Positions 26,924 through 36,815 of a stretch of 64,000 nt of DNA are shown here, in pieces (positions within the stretch are counted from its first letter, which is position 1; each line of letters starts with the position of its first letter). The stretch lies in NCBI RefSeq assembly GCF_000731315.1, contig NZ_HG938354.1, forward strand, positions 1,426,001-1,490,000, given 5' to 3'. The notes beneath the pieces were generated by a model. That model had not been told where the DNA came from. It did no database searches and worked only from the letters and a program-made list of their open reading frames with translations. A program made the position numbers and the translations under genes. The stretch comes from Neorhizobium galegae bv. orientalis str. HAMBI 540 (lineage in GTDB: Bacteria; Pseudomonadota; Alphaproteobacteria; Rhizobiales; Rhizobiaceae).

Positions 26924-27655
26924 TTAACCGCGGCCGAGCTGCCGCTTCAGGTAACTGTCGGCGTGTGGATCGGCATAATGGAACAGCGCCGTCGCCCGCA
27001 CAGCGCCTTCGTCGACAGGCTCATTCGTGTGAATGCTGCGATAGCCCCAGAACAGATAGAGATTGCCGGGAACCAACGACACATGCTTCATGCCCTTTCC
27101 GCCGGATGCGCGACTGCGCAGGATCCGCTGCGTGAGCGCATTGTCGAGGATCGCTTTGTCGGCGAGATTAAACAGGTAATTCGATCGGATTCCGCGGGTA
27201 TTGGGGATAATCAAGAAGTCGCCGCGCTTGCCGAATTTCGGGATTTCGATTGGTAGCAGTGCCGTGATCGCGTAGGAATCGTAGTGAAATATCAAGGAAT
27301 GTTCCGTCACGCTTTTACCCGTGAGACAGCGAAGAATCTGATAGAATTTAACGTCAGGCGCAGGCCGGCCTAGACCGATGGAATAGAGGCGGGAAAAGAG
27401 AGCCTTGAATTCCGGGGAATTGCCGAGGTCGTCGAGGCCTGATCCCGCGAGCTCATCGCTTTTCAGCGAAATCGTCTGGCGGCCCTCGCGCGTGATCGTG
27501 GAGGAGACAAAATTTTGCATCTGGCTGAGATCTTCGGCTGCCAGGAAGTTGGGAGCGCAAAAAATTCCGTCTTTGTTGATTTCATGAGCGATGCCACGAA
27601 CATCCCCATCCGATAGCGCAGATAGCCACTGTTTGGCATTGCTGAGATAAGACAT
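26924..27655 (-). CDS. 2-oxoglutarate/Fe(II) oxygenase-like protein
   Basis: A protein of about 243 aa. A cupin-like iron triad is visible: HYD (His124, Asp126) and a distal His in SIHTNEP (His209), followed 11 residues later by Arg220, the usual position for binding the 2-oxoglutarate carboxylate. The segment LVPGNLYLFWGYRSIHTNEP matches the jelly-roll strand layout of phytanoyl-CoA-dioxygenase-type enzymes. It might hydroxylate a sugar, lipid or small molecule made by the EPS locus (inference). A GGAG sits 7 bases before the ATG at 27655. The family call rests on motif spacing and needs structural confirmation. Confidence 0.6.
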   Translation of the reverse strand: MSYLSNAKQWLSALSDGDVRGIAHEINKDGIFCAPNFLAAEDLSQMQNFVSSTITREGRQTISLKSDELAGSGLDDLGNSPEFKALFSRLYSIGLGRPAPDVKFYQILRCLTGKSVTEHSLIFHYDSYAITALLPIEIPKFGKRGDFLIIPNTRGIRSNYLFNLADKAILDNALTQRILRSRASGGKGMKHVSLVPGNLYLFWGYRSIHTNEPVDEGAVRATALFHYADPHADSYLKRQLGRG

Positions 27656-27821
27656 GGCAGGCTCCGTAGCAGCACGCGATTCTGTCCTGGAACACATCAG
27701 GAAACACCAGGGTCAGGCAATCAACAGGATCACTCGGAAAACGAGCCGACTTGGCTGAAATTGCCGTGCTCCCCGCTATTGACGCCGTCCGGCGACAACG
27801 GGTCGGGCCAGCGGTCGAAGC

Positions 27822-27983
27822 TCAATCGACCCTTCCGATGCGCAGCCGCCGCCTGGGCAAAGCCGGCACGTGATCGTCCTGGTTTCCTTCCAACGGCAGC
27901 GGAGAGGTCATCCGCTCCGGATCAAGCAACCGCCACTCTCTTTCAAGCCGCAGCCTGATGGATATCCAGATGTCGCTCGTCAT
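27822..27983 (-). CDS. Possible small protein, 53 aa, weak
   Basis: An open frame starting ATG at 27983 with GAAGG about 8 bases upstream encodes a charged 53-residue peptide (MTSDIWISIRLRLEREWRLL...) with no known motif. It lies in the gap between the oxygenase-like gene and the SyrA-like gene. It may be a real small gene, a remnant or chance. The rest of 27656-28031 shows nothing else. Confidence 0.25.
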   Translation of the reverse strand: MTSDIWISIRLRLEREWRLLDPERMTSPLPLEGNQDDHVPALPRRRLRIGRVD

Positions 27984-28031
27984 CACTCACCCTTCGATCA
28001 GGATAAAATCCGTCATTCCCAAAGAATCGAC

Positions 28032-28253
28032 CTACGATGATTTCCGCTTAAACTCGGACCATACCATGTAGAAAATACCTGCGAAATAGCCTGTCTGCAT
28101 CAAAAGAAAGCACACCGAAGTATAAGCCAACGAATTCAGGAAATCGCCCTGGTAATTATATGTAATTATACCGAAGACAATCGAAGCGATGGTCATCTGC
28201 GCCAACGCTGCTGGCGCCAGCAATTTCACCGATTTTCTCAAGAGCAAGCTCAT
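28032..28253 (-). CDS. SyrA/ExoX-like small membrane regulator of EPS production
   Basis: A 73-aa protein with two membrane helices (about residues 11-32 and 40-62). LNSLAYTSVCFLLMQTGYF resembles the conserved core of the rhizobial exopolysaccharide-production regulator family (SyrA, ExoX/PsiA type). S. meliloti SyrA has a similar length and is known to raise succinoglycan synthesis, while ExoX lowers it, so the sign of the effect here cannot be predicted. The ATG at 28253 was chosen to match family length; its ribosome site is weak. It sits at the right end of the EPS locus, which supports the assignment. Confidence 0.62.
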   Translation of the reverse strand: MSLLLRKSVKLLAPAALAQMTIASIVFGIITYNYQGDFLNSLAYTSVCFLLMQTGYFAGIFYMVWSEFKRKSS

Positions 28254-28541
28254 GCGCGCCACTCGCTTCGCTGGCCTTCCTAATGTGCACCAACACGCTA
28301 TTCGGGCCATCGACGGTTCAAGGCTTCACCGCTTCCGCCCTTCAATGAGACAAGACGTGAACACGGCTCCGCTTCGGAATTGGAAGCCAACAGCAAATCG
28401 CACCGGGAAGGAAGAAACTCTTTGTGATGATGCACTACGTCCAATGACGTAAATCCACGTCGAAGCCTGGACCGTGCCGGGCAACCCAGACGCCGACAGG
28501 AGCCCGTTTTTCATCGTCAATGATTTGCCTGCTTTGCCGGA

Positions 28542-29510
<969 letters not shown>

Positions 29511-29513
29511 CGG

Positions 29514-30524
29514 TCAGATCTCCTGCCATCGGATGCAGCGGCTGAACTGCCCCTCTCCGGCGTCTGCCAACGCCGGATAGGCTTCTGAACAGACCTCTAT
29601 GCGGTAGGGACAGCGGGGAGCGAAAGGACAGCCCGACGGCAGGTCCATGAGGCTCGGAACCGACCCTGCGATGGTCGGCAGCGGAGTGCCCGCCTCCCGA
29701 AGAAGCGTCGCGGTTCCAAGCTGCGGCACCGAACGCATCAGTCCCTTGGTATAGGGGTGGCGCGGATGGGAGAAGACCCGCGCGACGCTACCGGTCTCGA
29801 CGAGCGAACCGGCATACATGACAGCCACGCGATCGGCGATCTCGGCAACGACCCCGAGATTGTGGGTGACGAACAACATGCCCATGCCGCGTTCTTTCTG
29901 CAGCCGTCCGAGCAGGTCGAGGATTTGCGCCTGGATGGTGACATCGAGAGCCGTCGTGGGTTCGTCGGCAATCAGCAGCGTCGGATTGCAAGCGAGCGCC
30001 ATCGCAATGGTCGCTCGTTGCCGCATGCCACCGGAGAGTTCGTGCGGATATTGCCGGGCACGTCGGTGCGGATCGGGAATGCCGACATCCTCCAGCCGCT
30101 GGATGGCGTCCGACAAGGCCTCCTGACGGGATTTTCCCATATGGATGCGGATCGGCTCGGCAATCTGTTCGCCGATCGTAAAAACCGGATTGAGGCTGGT
30201 CAGCGGCTCCTGAAAGACGATGCCTATATCATTGCCGCGCACCCGGCGCAGGGTGTCGCCGCCAATAGTCTGCAGTTCGACGACTTCGCCCGTCTTGCGC
30301 TTCAACCGCAGCGTACCCGCTGCGATACGGCCAACGCCGCGCGGCAGAAGACCCATGATCGACAAGCTGGTCACCGACTTTCCCGAGCCGGATTCGCCAA
30401 CCAGCGCCACGGTTTCTCCCGTCGCCACGGCAAGGCTCAGGTCCCGCACGGCGACGATCTCCCGATCGCCGATGCGGAACACCGTCGTCAGCCCGGAAAT
30501 TTCGAGGATCGACTCTGCGTTCAT
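29514..30524 (-). CDS. ABC transporter ATP-binding protein, DppD/OppD type
   Basis: A 336-aa ATPase. Walker A is [11 protein letters not shown] near residue 40, the signature is [15 protein letters not shown], and Walker B is [11 protein letters not shown]. The oligopeptide C-terminal domain has the [14 protein letters not shown] cysteine set. The ATG at 30524 starts 2 bases after the stop of the DapA-family gene, so translation is coupled; longer in-frame starts lie inside that gene. It forms the ATPase heterodimer with the DppF-type protein. Confidence 0.92.
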   Translation of the reverse strand: MNAESILEISGLTTVFRIGDREIVAVRDLSLAVATGETVALVGESGSGKSVTSLSIMGLLPRGVGRIAAGTLRLKRKTGEVVELQTIGGDTLRRVRGNDIGIVFQEPLTSLNPVFTIGEQIAEPIRIHMGKSRQEALSDAIQRLEDVGIPDPHRRARQYPHELSGGMRQRATIAMALACNPTLLIADEPTTALDVTIQAQILDLLGRLQKERGMGMLFVTHNLGVVAEIADRVAVMYAGSLVETGSVARVFSHPRHPYTKGLMRSVPQLGTATLLREAGTPLPTIAGSVPSLMDLPSGCPFAPRCPYRIEVCSEAYPALADAGEGQFSRCIRWQEI

Positions 30525-30526
30525 CG

Positions 30527-31444
30527 TCAATCCAGAAGCCCGGTTTGCCGCAGGATGCCGTCGATGACGGCCGCCTCTTCGTCGTTCAGGGATCGCTGCG
30601 GGCGGGCCATGACATTGGTGTCGATGACCCCGAGCCTGCGCATGGCGGTCTTGAAGGCCCCCACTCCGGCAGAACCCGCACTGGTCCGCGCCAGGCTGAC
30701 CCAGACCATCTCGAAAAGCCGGCACAGCCGTTCCTGCTCCTGCCGTGCACCGGCAAAATCACCCGCCTGGCAGAGATCCCACAGGCGTACGTAGCCGTGC
30801 GGGTCAACATTGCCAAGGCCCGGCACGATGCCGTGCGCACCCATGTTCACCACGCTGTCGGCGACGATCTCGGATCCCGTCATGACGAAGAAATCGGGAA
30901 GATCGGCCGTGTCTGCCATGACATAACGGAGATTGCCGTCGTCGCCGCTCGAATCCTTGACGCCTACGATCGTGCCTTCGCGGGCAAGCGTCACGGTGGT
31001 CCGGCGTTCGAGCTTGGTGTGGACGCAGACTGGGATGTCGTAGGCGATGACCGGTATGTCGATCGCCTCCCGGATATAGCGGAAGTGATCGATGGTTTCG
31101 GCCTGGTTTGTCCGGGCATAGAACGGCGCCGTGACGACAACCGCGTCGGCACCCGCCGACTGCGCCACCTTTGCATGGGCGATCACGCGCTCGGTTGTGG
31201 GATCGATCACGCCGACCAGGATGGGCACGCGGCCGTGCACCTGTTCGACCGCATGTTCGATGATGCTGCGGCGCGTGGCTTCGTCATGGAACACCACTTC
31301 GCTGGTCGAGCCGAGAACGAACAGGCCATGCACGCCGCCATCGAGCAGGTGGTCTATGACGCGCGCGAAGGAAGGATAATCCACCTCGAAAGTCGTGGTG
31401 AGCGGAGTGACGACGGGCGGAATGACACCGGTAAAGAGGGGCAT
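30527..31444 (-). CDS. DapA/N-acetylneuraminate lyase-family aldolase (1)
   Basis: A 305-aa TIM-barrel lyase of the dihydrodipicolinate synthase family. The Schiff-base lysine is in VGVKDSSGD, the catalytic Tyr in VIAYDIPV, and the N-terminus [17 protein letters not shown] is typical, as is [10 protein letters not shown] in place of the usual GTTGE loop. Such enzymes make or cleave pyruvate-derived aldols (dihydrodipicolinate, sialic acid, keto-deoxy sugar acids). Its position inside an ABC-transporter operon argues for a catabolic lyase acting on the imported compound, not lysine synthesis. It lies between the permease and ATPase genes. Confidence 0.87.
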   Translation of the reverse strand: MPLFTGVIPPVVTPLTTTFEVDYPSFARVIDHLLDGGVHGLFVLGSTSEVVFHDEATRRSIIEHAVEQVHGRVPILVGVIDPTTERVIAHAKVAQSAGADAVVVTAPFYARTNQAETIDHFRYIREAIDIPVIAYDIPVCVHTKLERRTTVTLAREGTIVGVKDSSGDDGNLRYVMADTADLPDFFVMTGSEIVADSVVNMGAHGIVPGLGNVDPHGYVRLWDLCQAGDFAGARQEQERLCRLFEMVWVSLARTSAGSAGVGAFKTAMRRLGVIDTNVMARPQRSLNDEEAAVIDGILRQTGLLD

Positions 31445-31454
31445 GTGCAACCTT

Positions 31455-32330
31455 TCACTTGAGTTCGGAGCGCGGATCGAAGGCATCGCGAAGCCCATCG
31501 CCCACGAAGTTGATGGCAAGAACGGTCACGACGAGCGCGCCGCCCGGAAACATCCATTGCCAGGGATAATTTTCGAGCACATGCGTGGCGCGGGCAGCAT
31601 TCAGCATATTGCCCCAGCTCGCTTCCGGGGGCGTGACCCCAAGACCCAGGAATGAGAGACCGGCCTCCAGCAGGATCCCATTTGCCACCTGCAGAGTAGC
31701 GTAGACCACGAGGATATCGATCGTATTGGGCAAACCATGCCGGATCAGCAGGTGCCAGAGCCCTGCGCCCATGCCCCGGGATGCCACCACGAAGTCACGT
31801 TCGCGCAGTTCCAGCAGCCGAGCCCGTACCATGCGGGAGAGAACCGGCCACGACAGCAGCGAGATCACGAAGATGGTCGGCATTATGCCGCTGCCGACGA
31901 TCGAGGCGAGGACCAGAAGGAAAATGACCGGCGGCAAGGTCATCGCAAGATCGACGAACCGCATCGTGGCACCATCAACGAAACGTCCGGCAAAGCCGGC
32001 GATGGCTCCGATGAAGAAACCGAGGAACGTGGAGATCGCCATCGACACCGTCGCTACCAGCAGCGAGATCCGTCCGCCCTGCAGCAGTCGCGCCATGATA
32101 TCCCGCCCCACCCCGTCGCTGCCGAGCCAATGGGCCGACGACGGCCCCTGGTTCATCGCCAGCAGGTCGATGTCGTTGGGCTTGTGGAGCCACCAGAGAT
32201 CATAGGTGAGGGTAAGGACCAGGATCGGGATCAGGATGGCCAAGCCGACCACGGCCGCACCGTTCTCGAAAAAGCGGGAAAGTGCGCGTCGGATGGGACC
32301 GGCGGAGCCGGCATGTGTCAAGCTCGCCAT
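31455..32330 (-). CDS. ABC transporter permease, DppC/OppC type
   Basis: A 291-aa inner-membrane permease with six helices. A soluble N-terminal stretch contains [20 protein letters not shown], characteristic of DppC-type subunits, and the coupling-loop EAA-type motif is [20 protein letters not shown]. The ATG at 32330 is separated by one base from the DppB-type stop codon. It forms the translocation pore with DppB. Confidence 0.9.
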   Translation of the reverse strand: MASLTHAGSAGPIRRALSRFFENGAAVVGLAILIPILVLTLTYDLWWLHKPNDIDLLAMNQGPSSAHWLGSDGVGRDIMARLLQGGRISLLVATVSMAISTFLGFFIGAIAGFAGRFVDGATMRFVDLAMTLPPVIFLLVLASIVGSGIMPTIFVISLLSWPVLSRMVRARLLELRERDFVVASRGMGAGLWHLLIRHGLPNTIDILVVYATLQVANGILLEAGLSFLGLGVTPPEASWGNMLNAARATHVLENYPWQWMFPGGALVVTVLAINFVGDGLRDAFDPRSELK

Positions 32331-32331
32331 C

Positions 32332-33291
32332 TTATGCCACCTTGATGCGCGGATCGACAGCGGCATAGGCGATGTCGGTGAGCAGGTTGACCAGGATGAC
32401 GCAGGCGCCCGTCAGCAGCGTAGCGCACATGATGACCGGGTAATCGCGTCTGACGACGGCATTGACCATCAGCAAACCCATGCCCGGCCAGTCGAACACG
32501 CTCTCGATGAAGATCGCGCCCCCGATGGCGATGCCGATGGTGGAGCCGATCAGGGTGATCACCGGCAGCAGGGCGTTGCGGACGGCATGTTTGACGATGA
32601 CCCAGAATTCCCGGACACCCTTGGCGCGCGCCGTGCGCACATAGTCCTGCGACAGCACTTCAAGCAGCGAGGAGCGCATGTATCGCATGATCAGTGCGCC
32701 ATGGCCGATCGAAAGCAGGGTGGCGGGCAGGATGAGGTGGGCCAGCAAGTCACCGACGGAAAAAGGCGCGCCCGGCGTCAGCATGCCGCCGGCCGGCACC
32801 CAGCGCAGATTGACCGCAAATACGTAGAGCCCCAGCAGGGCGGTCAGGAAAGCCGGACTTGAAATTCCCACGAACGCCGCCGTCGAAAGTGAAAGATCGG
32901 CCAGCTTGTTGCGGCGGACGGCCGCAAAGATGCCGGTTGAGATGCCGACAACGACGGCGATGACAAGCCCACTGAACATCAGCAGGATCGTCGGGCCGAT
33001 GCGGCTAAGGACAAGCGGCAGCACTCCTTCGCCGTTATACTGGATGGAATAGCCGAAATCCCCCATCAGCGCCGCGCCAAGCCAGGCGAAATATTGCACC
33101 GGCAGCGGCCGATCGAGACCGAGCCGGGTACGAAGCATCTCGAGATCGGACGCAGAAATGGGGACAGACGGATTGACATAGGCATCGATCGGATCGCCGG
33201 GCGTCAGCCGCAGCAACGTGAAGATGAGAACCGTCAGGGCCAGCAGCATCAGCAGGCCGACGGCCGTACGGCGAAGGATGTATTGCAGCAT
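32332..33291 (-). CDS. ABC transporter permease, DppB/OppB type
   Basis: A 319-aa permease. The N-terminus [20 protein letters not shown] and the [12 protein letters not shown] motif are typical of DppB/OppB subunits, and the coupling loop is [20 protein letters not shown]. Six helices are visible. The ATG at 33291 matches the family start. A strong stem-loop lies between this gene and the binding-protein gene upstream, which may favour higher levels of the binding protein. Confidence 0.9.
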   Translation of the reverse strand: MLQYILRRTAVGLLMLLALTVLIFTLLRLTPGDPIDAYVNPSVPISASDLEMLRTRLGLDRPLPVQYFAWLGAALMGDFGYSIQYNGEGVLPLVLSRIGPTILLMFSGLVIAVVVGISTGIFAAVRRNKLADLSLSTAAFVGISSPAFLTALLGLYVFAVNLRWVPAGGMLTPGAPFSVGDLLAHLILPATLLSIGHGALIMRYMRSSLLEVLSQDYVRTARAKGVREFWVIVKHAVRNALLPVITLIGSTIGIAIGGAIFIESVFDWPGMGLLMVNAVVRRDYPVIMCATLLTGACVILVNLLTDIAYAAVDPRIKVA

Positions 33292-33314
33292 GTTTTCACC
33301 AACAGGGTCCGCGG

Positions 33315-33350
33315 GGGATGCGGTCGGGCTTGCTCGCCAGACCGCATCCC
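33315..33350 (-). other. Strong intercistronic stem-loop between binding-protein and permease genes
   Basis: GGGATGCGGTC and GACCGCATCCC are perfect 11-bp arms, and GGC/GCC extend the stem inside after one mismatch, leaving a 6-base loop. It lies in the 73-base gap after the substrate-binding-protein stop. There is no T tract, so it more likely protects the upstream mRNA or partly attenuates than terminates. Confidence 0.6.
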
Positions 33351-33364
33351 GGCTCACGGACACA

Positions 33365-34951
33365 TCACGGAGCGAGATCCCATTTTTCCGGGTGGGAGAC
33401 GTACGGGCCGCCGCCTGGAGCGGGCGTCCAGAAGAAGTCCTTGAGCTTGCTGGACACGACCCCGTAGCGGCTCGCAACCCACATCGGGGCCCAGGGAAGC
33501 GCAGCGTTCATTTCCTTGCAGACCTTCTGCCATCTGCCGTCGGCCTTGGCCGGGTCGGTTTCCGCCATCGCCGTATTCAGCGCATCCGTCAGCGCAGGCA
33601 TTTCGACGCGCATGATGTTGTTGCCGGACGGAGGTGTCTGTGCGGCATTCAGCCCGACATTGAGCGATCCCGGATTGGGGCCGTTTTGCAGCCCCGCATA
33701 GACCAATGGGAAATCCTGCCATTTTTCGCTTCGCACGATGCCGTTATAGCTCGGAACGTCGAGCGCGCGCGGAACAACATTGACGCCGACCTGCGCCAGC
33801 ATCGCCTGCACCGCCGCCATGACGTTGGCGACCTGCGGCGTATTGTAGTAGGTCAGCCACGGGATCGGCTTGCTGCCGTTGACCTTCTCCCAACCCGCCT
33901 CCGCCAGCAGGTCTTTTGCCTTTTGCGGATTGTAGGCATAGTCGGCCAGATCCTTCCCAACGAGCTGCGGCGCGACATAACCGCAGTTGGCGAGCTTGGC
34001 GGCACCGCCGAACAGGCTGGAGACGATGGCGTTTCGGTCGATGGCGTACATGACCGCCTGACGGACGCGAAGGTCGTCCCAGATTCCGGCCCGCTGATTG
34101 AAGCCGATATAGTTCACCACATAGGAGTCGCCCTCGATGACCCGGAAACTGCCGTTGCCCTTGAAGGTTTTGGCATCATCTGGTTCGGCGAAGGTGAACT
34201 GGATCTCTCCCGCCCTGAGGGCCGCGACAGCTGCAGCCGGATTTGCGAAATAGCGGTTGATCAGGCGATCCGCCTTCGGCTTTCCGCCCCGATAGCCGTC
34301 ATAGGCAGCCATTTCGACATACTGATCGCTGACATGCTTCACGAACTTGAACGGACCGGTTCCGATCGGCTTGGTGGACCACCATTGGCTCTTGGCAATC
34401 TCCTTGACGTTCGCCGACGACAATGCCTGCTGCGGCAGCATCATCAACTGCGACAGAACGGAGAGGAATGCCGAGTTCGGCTTGCTGAGCTTGACGACTG
34501 CCGTGTGCGCATCCGGCGTCTCGACCGATGCGATATCGGCAAGCCGCGCGGCAAAAATGCTGCCGCTTTCGGCATTCTTGGCAAGCTCCAGGGTGAACTT
34601 GACGTCGGCCGAGGTAAAAGGCGTTCCGTCATGCCAATTCGTCTCGGCGAGCTTGAACGTATATGTCAGGTTGTCTTGGCCGAGGGCGAACTCTGAAGCC
34701 AGCGCGCCGGTAAGTTTCGATAAATCGGATGTGTAGATGACCAGGGGCTCGAAATAGGTGTTGAGCCAGGTAAAGCCGGCTGTGGCAGTCAGCGGGTTAA
34801 AATTGCCCTGGAAACCACCTGGGCCCACGTCGAACCCGCCGACAATGGTCTTGCCCGTCTGCGCCTGGGCCGTCGCGGGCACCACTGCGGCAGTTGTGGC
34901 AAAAAGCAAGGCTCCCGCCGCCAGAAGGCGACCGAAATTCCGTCGATGCAT
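33365..34951 (-). CDS. Periplasmic substrate-binding protein, SBP_bac_5 (DppA/OppA class)
   Basis: A 528-aa protein with a Sec signal peptide ([20 protein letters not shown], likely cleaved near TAQAQ at residue 31) and the cluster C binding-protein fold: [39 protein letters not shown] and [18 protein letters not shown] are family landmarks. Proteins of this class bind peptides, opines, glycans or sulfated and amino sugars. The ligand here is not readable, but co-location with two DapA-family lyases and a sulfatase points away from ordinary peptides (inference). It is second in its operon, 31 bases after the regulator gene. Confidence 0.92.
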   Translation of the reverse strand: MHRRNFGRLLAAGALLFATTAAVVPATAQAQTGKTIVGGFDVGPGGFQGNFNPLTATAGFTWLNTYFEPLVIYTSDLSKLTGALASEFALGQDNLTYTFKLAETNWHDGTPFTSADVKFTLELAKNAESGSIFAARLADIASVETPDAHTAVVKLSKPNSAFLSVLSQLMMLPQQALSSANVKEIAKSQWWSTKPIGTGPFKFVKHVSDQYVEMAAYDGYRGGKPKADRLINRYFANPAAAVAALRAGEIQFTFAEPDDAKTFKGNGSFRVIEGDSYVVNYIGFNQRAGIWDDLRVRQAVMYAIDRNAIVSSLFGGAAKLANCGYVAPQLVGKDLADYAYNPQKAKDLLAEAGWEKVNGSKPIPWLTYYNTPQVANVMAAVQAMLAQVGVNVVPRALDVPSYNGIVRSEKWQDFPLVYAGLQNGPNPGSLNVGLNAAQTPPSGNNIMRVEMPALTDALNTAMAETDPAKADGRWQKVCKEMNAALPWAPMWVASRYGVVSSKLKDFFWTPAPGGGPYVSHPEKWDLAP

Positions 34952-34982
34952 GCTCTCCTCCTCTTTTATATTTCGATTATCG

Positions 34983-35723
34983 CTAAACCGGATCGACCTC
35001 CTCGGGCCGGTTGATCGCGATGACTTTCCGGATACCGGAATAGTGTGCGCTCAGGCGTTTGCGGCCTGCCTCGACGTCTCTCGCCGCCACGGCTTCCGCG
35101 ATCTCATGGTGATCCTGCCAGGTCGCCAGGGGCGTGGGACTTGCCAGATTTGCGAAGCCTGAAGCCTTGTAGAAGGCCGACCAGAAGATATCGATCAGCG
35201 CGCTCAGCATCTTGTTGTTTTGGCAGCGGAACAGAAGCTGATGAAATTGCTGGTCCTCCTCGGCGAAGCTTTCGCCGCGCTCAGCGCGCTGGCGCATGCG
35301 ATCGGTAAGCCGTCGGAGCTCGGCCACGTCATCGTCGCTGATCATTTCGATGGTCTTGTCGATGAGACCCGTCTCCAATACGCGACGAATCTCCAGCAAC
35401 TCCTCCACATCACGCAGCGACGCCTGCAGTCCATAGGCGAGATTGTCCAGAAGCGGCTCGAACGAGAATTCCTTGACGAAAACGCCGATGCCGCGCCGCG
35501 TTTCAAGGATGCCGACGGATTCCAGCGCCTTGATCGCTTCGCGAACCGAATTGCGCCCCACGCCCAATTGCTGCGCCAGGAAAGTCTCCGGCGGCAGAGC
35601 CGCGCCAGCCGTCAGGTCATTGTCCTCGATATAGCTGCGCAGGCTTTCCTGCACGCTGACATGCAGAAGCGGCGGACGCTCCAGAGGTTTTATGGGCTTG
35701 GCCAACAACTGCTCCATGCACAT
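34983..35723 (-). CDS. GntR-family regulator, FadR/FCD subfamily
   Basis: A 246-aa protein. The winged helix (LPPETFLAQQLGVGRNSVREA, split by recognition helix VGRNSVREAIKALESVGILE) is followed by an FCD all-helical ligand domain containing the metal-site histidines (DQQFHQLLF, DHHEIAEAV, SAHYSGI). FCD proteins usually respond to organic or sugar acids. It is the first gene of the seven-gene operon and divergent from the second DapA-family gene, with a strong dyad between. No clear ribosome site separates the starts at 35723 and 35717. Confidence 0.9.
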   Translation of the reverse strand: MCMEQLLAKPIKPLERPPLLHVSVQESLRSYIEDNDLTAGAALPPETFLAQQLGVGRNSVREAIKALESVGILETRRGIGVFVKEFSFEPLLDNLAYGLQASLRDVEELLEIRRVLETGLIDKTIEMISDDDVAELRRLTDRMRQRAERGESFAEEDQQFHQLLFRCQNNKMLSALIDIFWSAFYKASGFANLASPTPLATWQDHHEIAEAVAARDVEAGRKRLSAHYSGIRKVIAINRPEEVDPV

Positions 35724-35747
35724 TTCGACATTGACATGATTGAGGTA

Positions 35748-35779
35748 TATCGACTTGTAGGATATCTAGCAAGTCGATA
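35748..35779. promoter_or_regulatory. Strong operator-like dyad between the GntR-type gene and the lyase-sulfatase operon
   Basis: TATCGACTTG and CAAGTCGATA are perfect 10-bp arms with a 12-bp spacer whose core GATATC is itself palindromic on the same centre, so 26 of 32 positions are symmetric. It lies 25-56 bases upstream of the regulator start and 67-98 bases upstream of the divergent lyase. It is a very likely binding site for the FadR-type regulator controlling both directions; binding itself is inferred. Confidence 0.65.
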
Positions 35780-35845
35780 AATTGAGAAAGCAGCTGAGCG
35801 AGGCCGGCCGGCATGGATCCGGCTGCTGCAAACGGGAGGTTGGTT

Positions 35846-36799
35846 GTGGCAATCACAAAATTCGAGCGGCGGAATGACCGCTGGGGTCGCATTCGGGGAA
35901 ATTGGGCGACGTTATTGCTGCCGATCAATGAAGACGACTCCATCGATTTCCCGCGTCTGGCTGACGCGATCGACCGACTGATTGCCGCCAAGGTGGACGG
36001 CATCTACTCAAACGGCACCGCTGGCGAATTTCACAACCAGACGGAAGCGGAGTTCGACCGGATTCAACAATTGTTGGCGGACCGCTGCAGTCCTGCAGCG
36101 ATGCCATTCGTCATCGGTGCGTGTCAGCCCGATCCCCGCATATCCCTGGAACGTGTACGCCGGGCGGCGGCGCTCGAACCGGAGGCAATCCAGGTGATAC
36201 TTCCCGACTGGTGGCCGGTGACGGCCGCGGAGGCGACCGATTTCCTGCAGATGGCTGCTGGCGCTGCCGACCCGGTGCCGCTGGTGCTCTACCAGCCGCC
36301 GCATGCCAAGCGCGTCTTTGCCCCGGAGGAACTGGCGGCAATCCTTTCAGGCGTACCGCAAGTCGTGGGCATCAAGCTTGGGGATGGAGATGCATCCTGG
36401 TACGATCAGGCCCGCAAGCATCTCGATGGGTGGGGAATTTATGTCCCGGGGCATCATCTTGCGACAGGCGTCAAGCAGGGCGTTGCGGTCGGGGCGTTCT
36501 CCAACGTTGCCTGCCTGAGCCCGTCCGGAGCACAACGATGGACCGCGGCGATGACCGACGACATCGACCGGTCGCTTGATATCGAGAAACGGCTGCGCGC
36601 CTTTCTGGACGACCACATAGTGCCGTTTGCCAGGGTGCACGGATATTCCAACGCCGCATTGGACAAGCTCCTGGCTGCAATCGGGGGATGGGCGGAGATC
36701 GGGACCCGGCTGCGCCGGCCTTATCGCTGGATTGACCCATCGGTCGTTCCCGCACTGCGCGAGAAGGCCAGGATCGCCCTTCCCGACATCATGCTGTGA
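35846..36799 (+). CDS. DapA/N-acetylneuraminate lyase-family aldolase (2)
   Basis: A 317-aa TIM-barrel lyase of the DapA family, clearly different from the copy at 30527-31444. The lysine is in VVGIKLGDGD, the tyrosine in LVLYQPPH (in place of the usual YNxP), and the GTxGE loop reads NGTAGEFHNQ. This divergence suggests a substrate other than dihydrodipicolinate, probably a keto-deoxy sugar acid or similar aldol. A GTG start at 35846 has GGGAGG 8-13 bases upstream. It is followed by a sulfatase gene 16 bases downstream. Confidence 0.82.
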   Translation: MAITKFERRNDRWGRIRGNWATLLLPINEDDSIDFPRLADAIDRLIAAKVDGIYSNGTAGEFHNQTEAEFDRIQQLLADRCSPAAMPFVIGACQPDPRISLERVRRAAALEPEAIQVILPDWWPVTAAEATDFLQMAAGAADPVPLVLYQPPHAKRVFAPEELAAILSGVPQVVGIKLGDGDASWYDQARKHLDGWGIYVPGHHLATGVKQGVAVGAFSNVACLSPSGAQRWTAAMTDDIDRSLDIEKRLRAFLDDHIVPFARVHGYSNAALDKLLAAIGGWAEIGTRLRRPYRWIDPSVVPALREKARIALPDIML

Positions 36800-36815
36800 A
36801 CGTCGAGGTGGCATC

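Noticed and set aside
28326..28520. Minus-strand frame of 64 codons between the SyrA-like gene and the ABC operon
   Set aside because: No ribosome site, no motif, mixed composition; probably part of a promoter or untranslated region.
30527..31444. dapA for lysine biosynthesis
   Set aside because: The gene lies inside a transporter operon with an altered GTTGE loop; a catabolic lyase is more likely, so no gene symbol was given.
33218..34696. Plus-strand frame of 492 codons opposite the binding-protein gene
   Set aside because: Composition is that of a shadow (Arg, Asp, His rich) and it covers parts of two well supported minus-strand genes.
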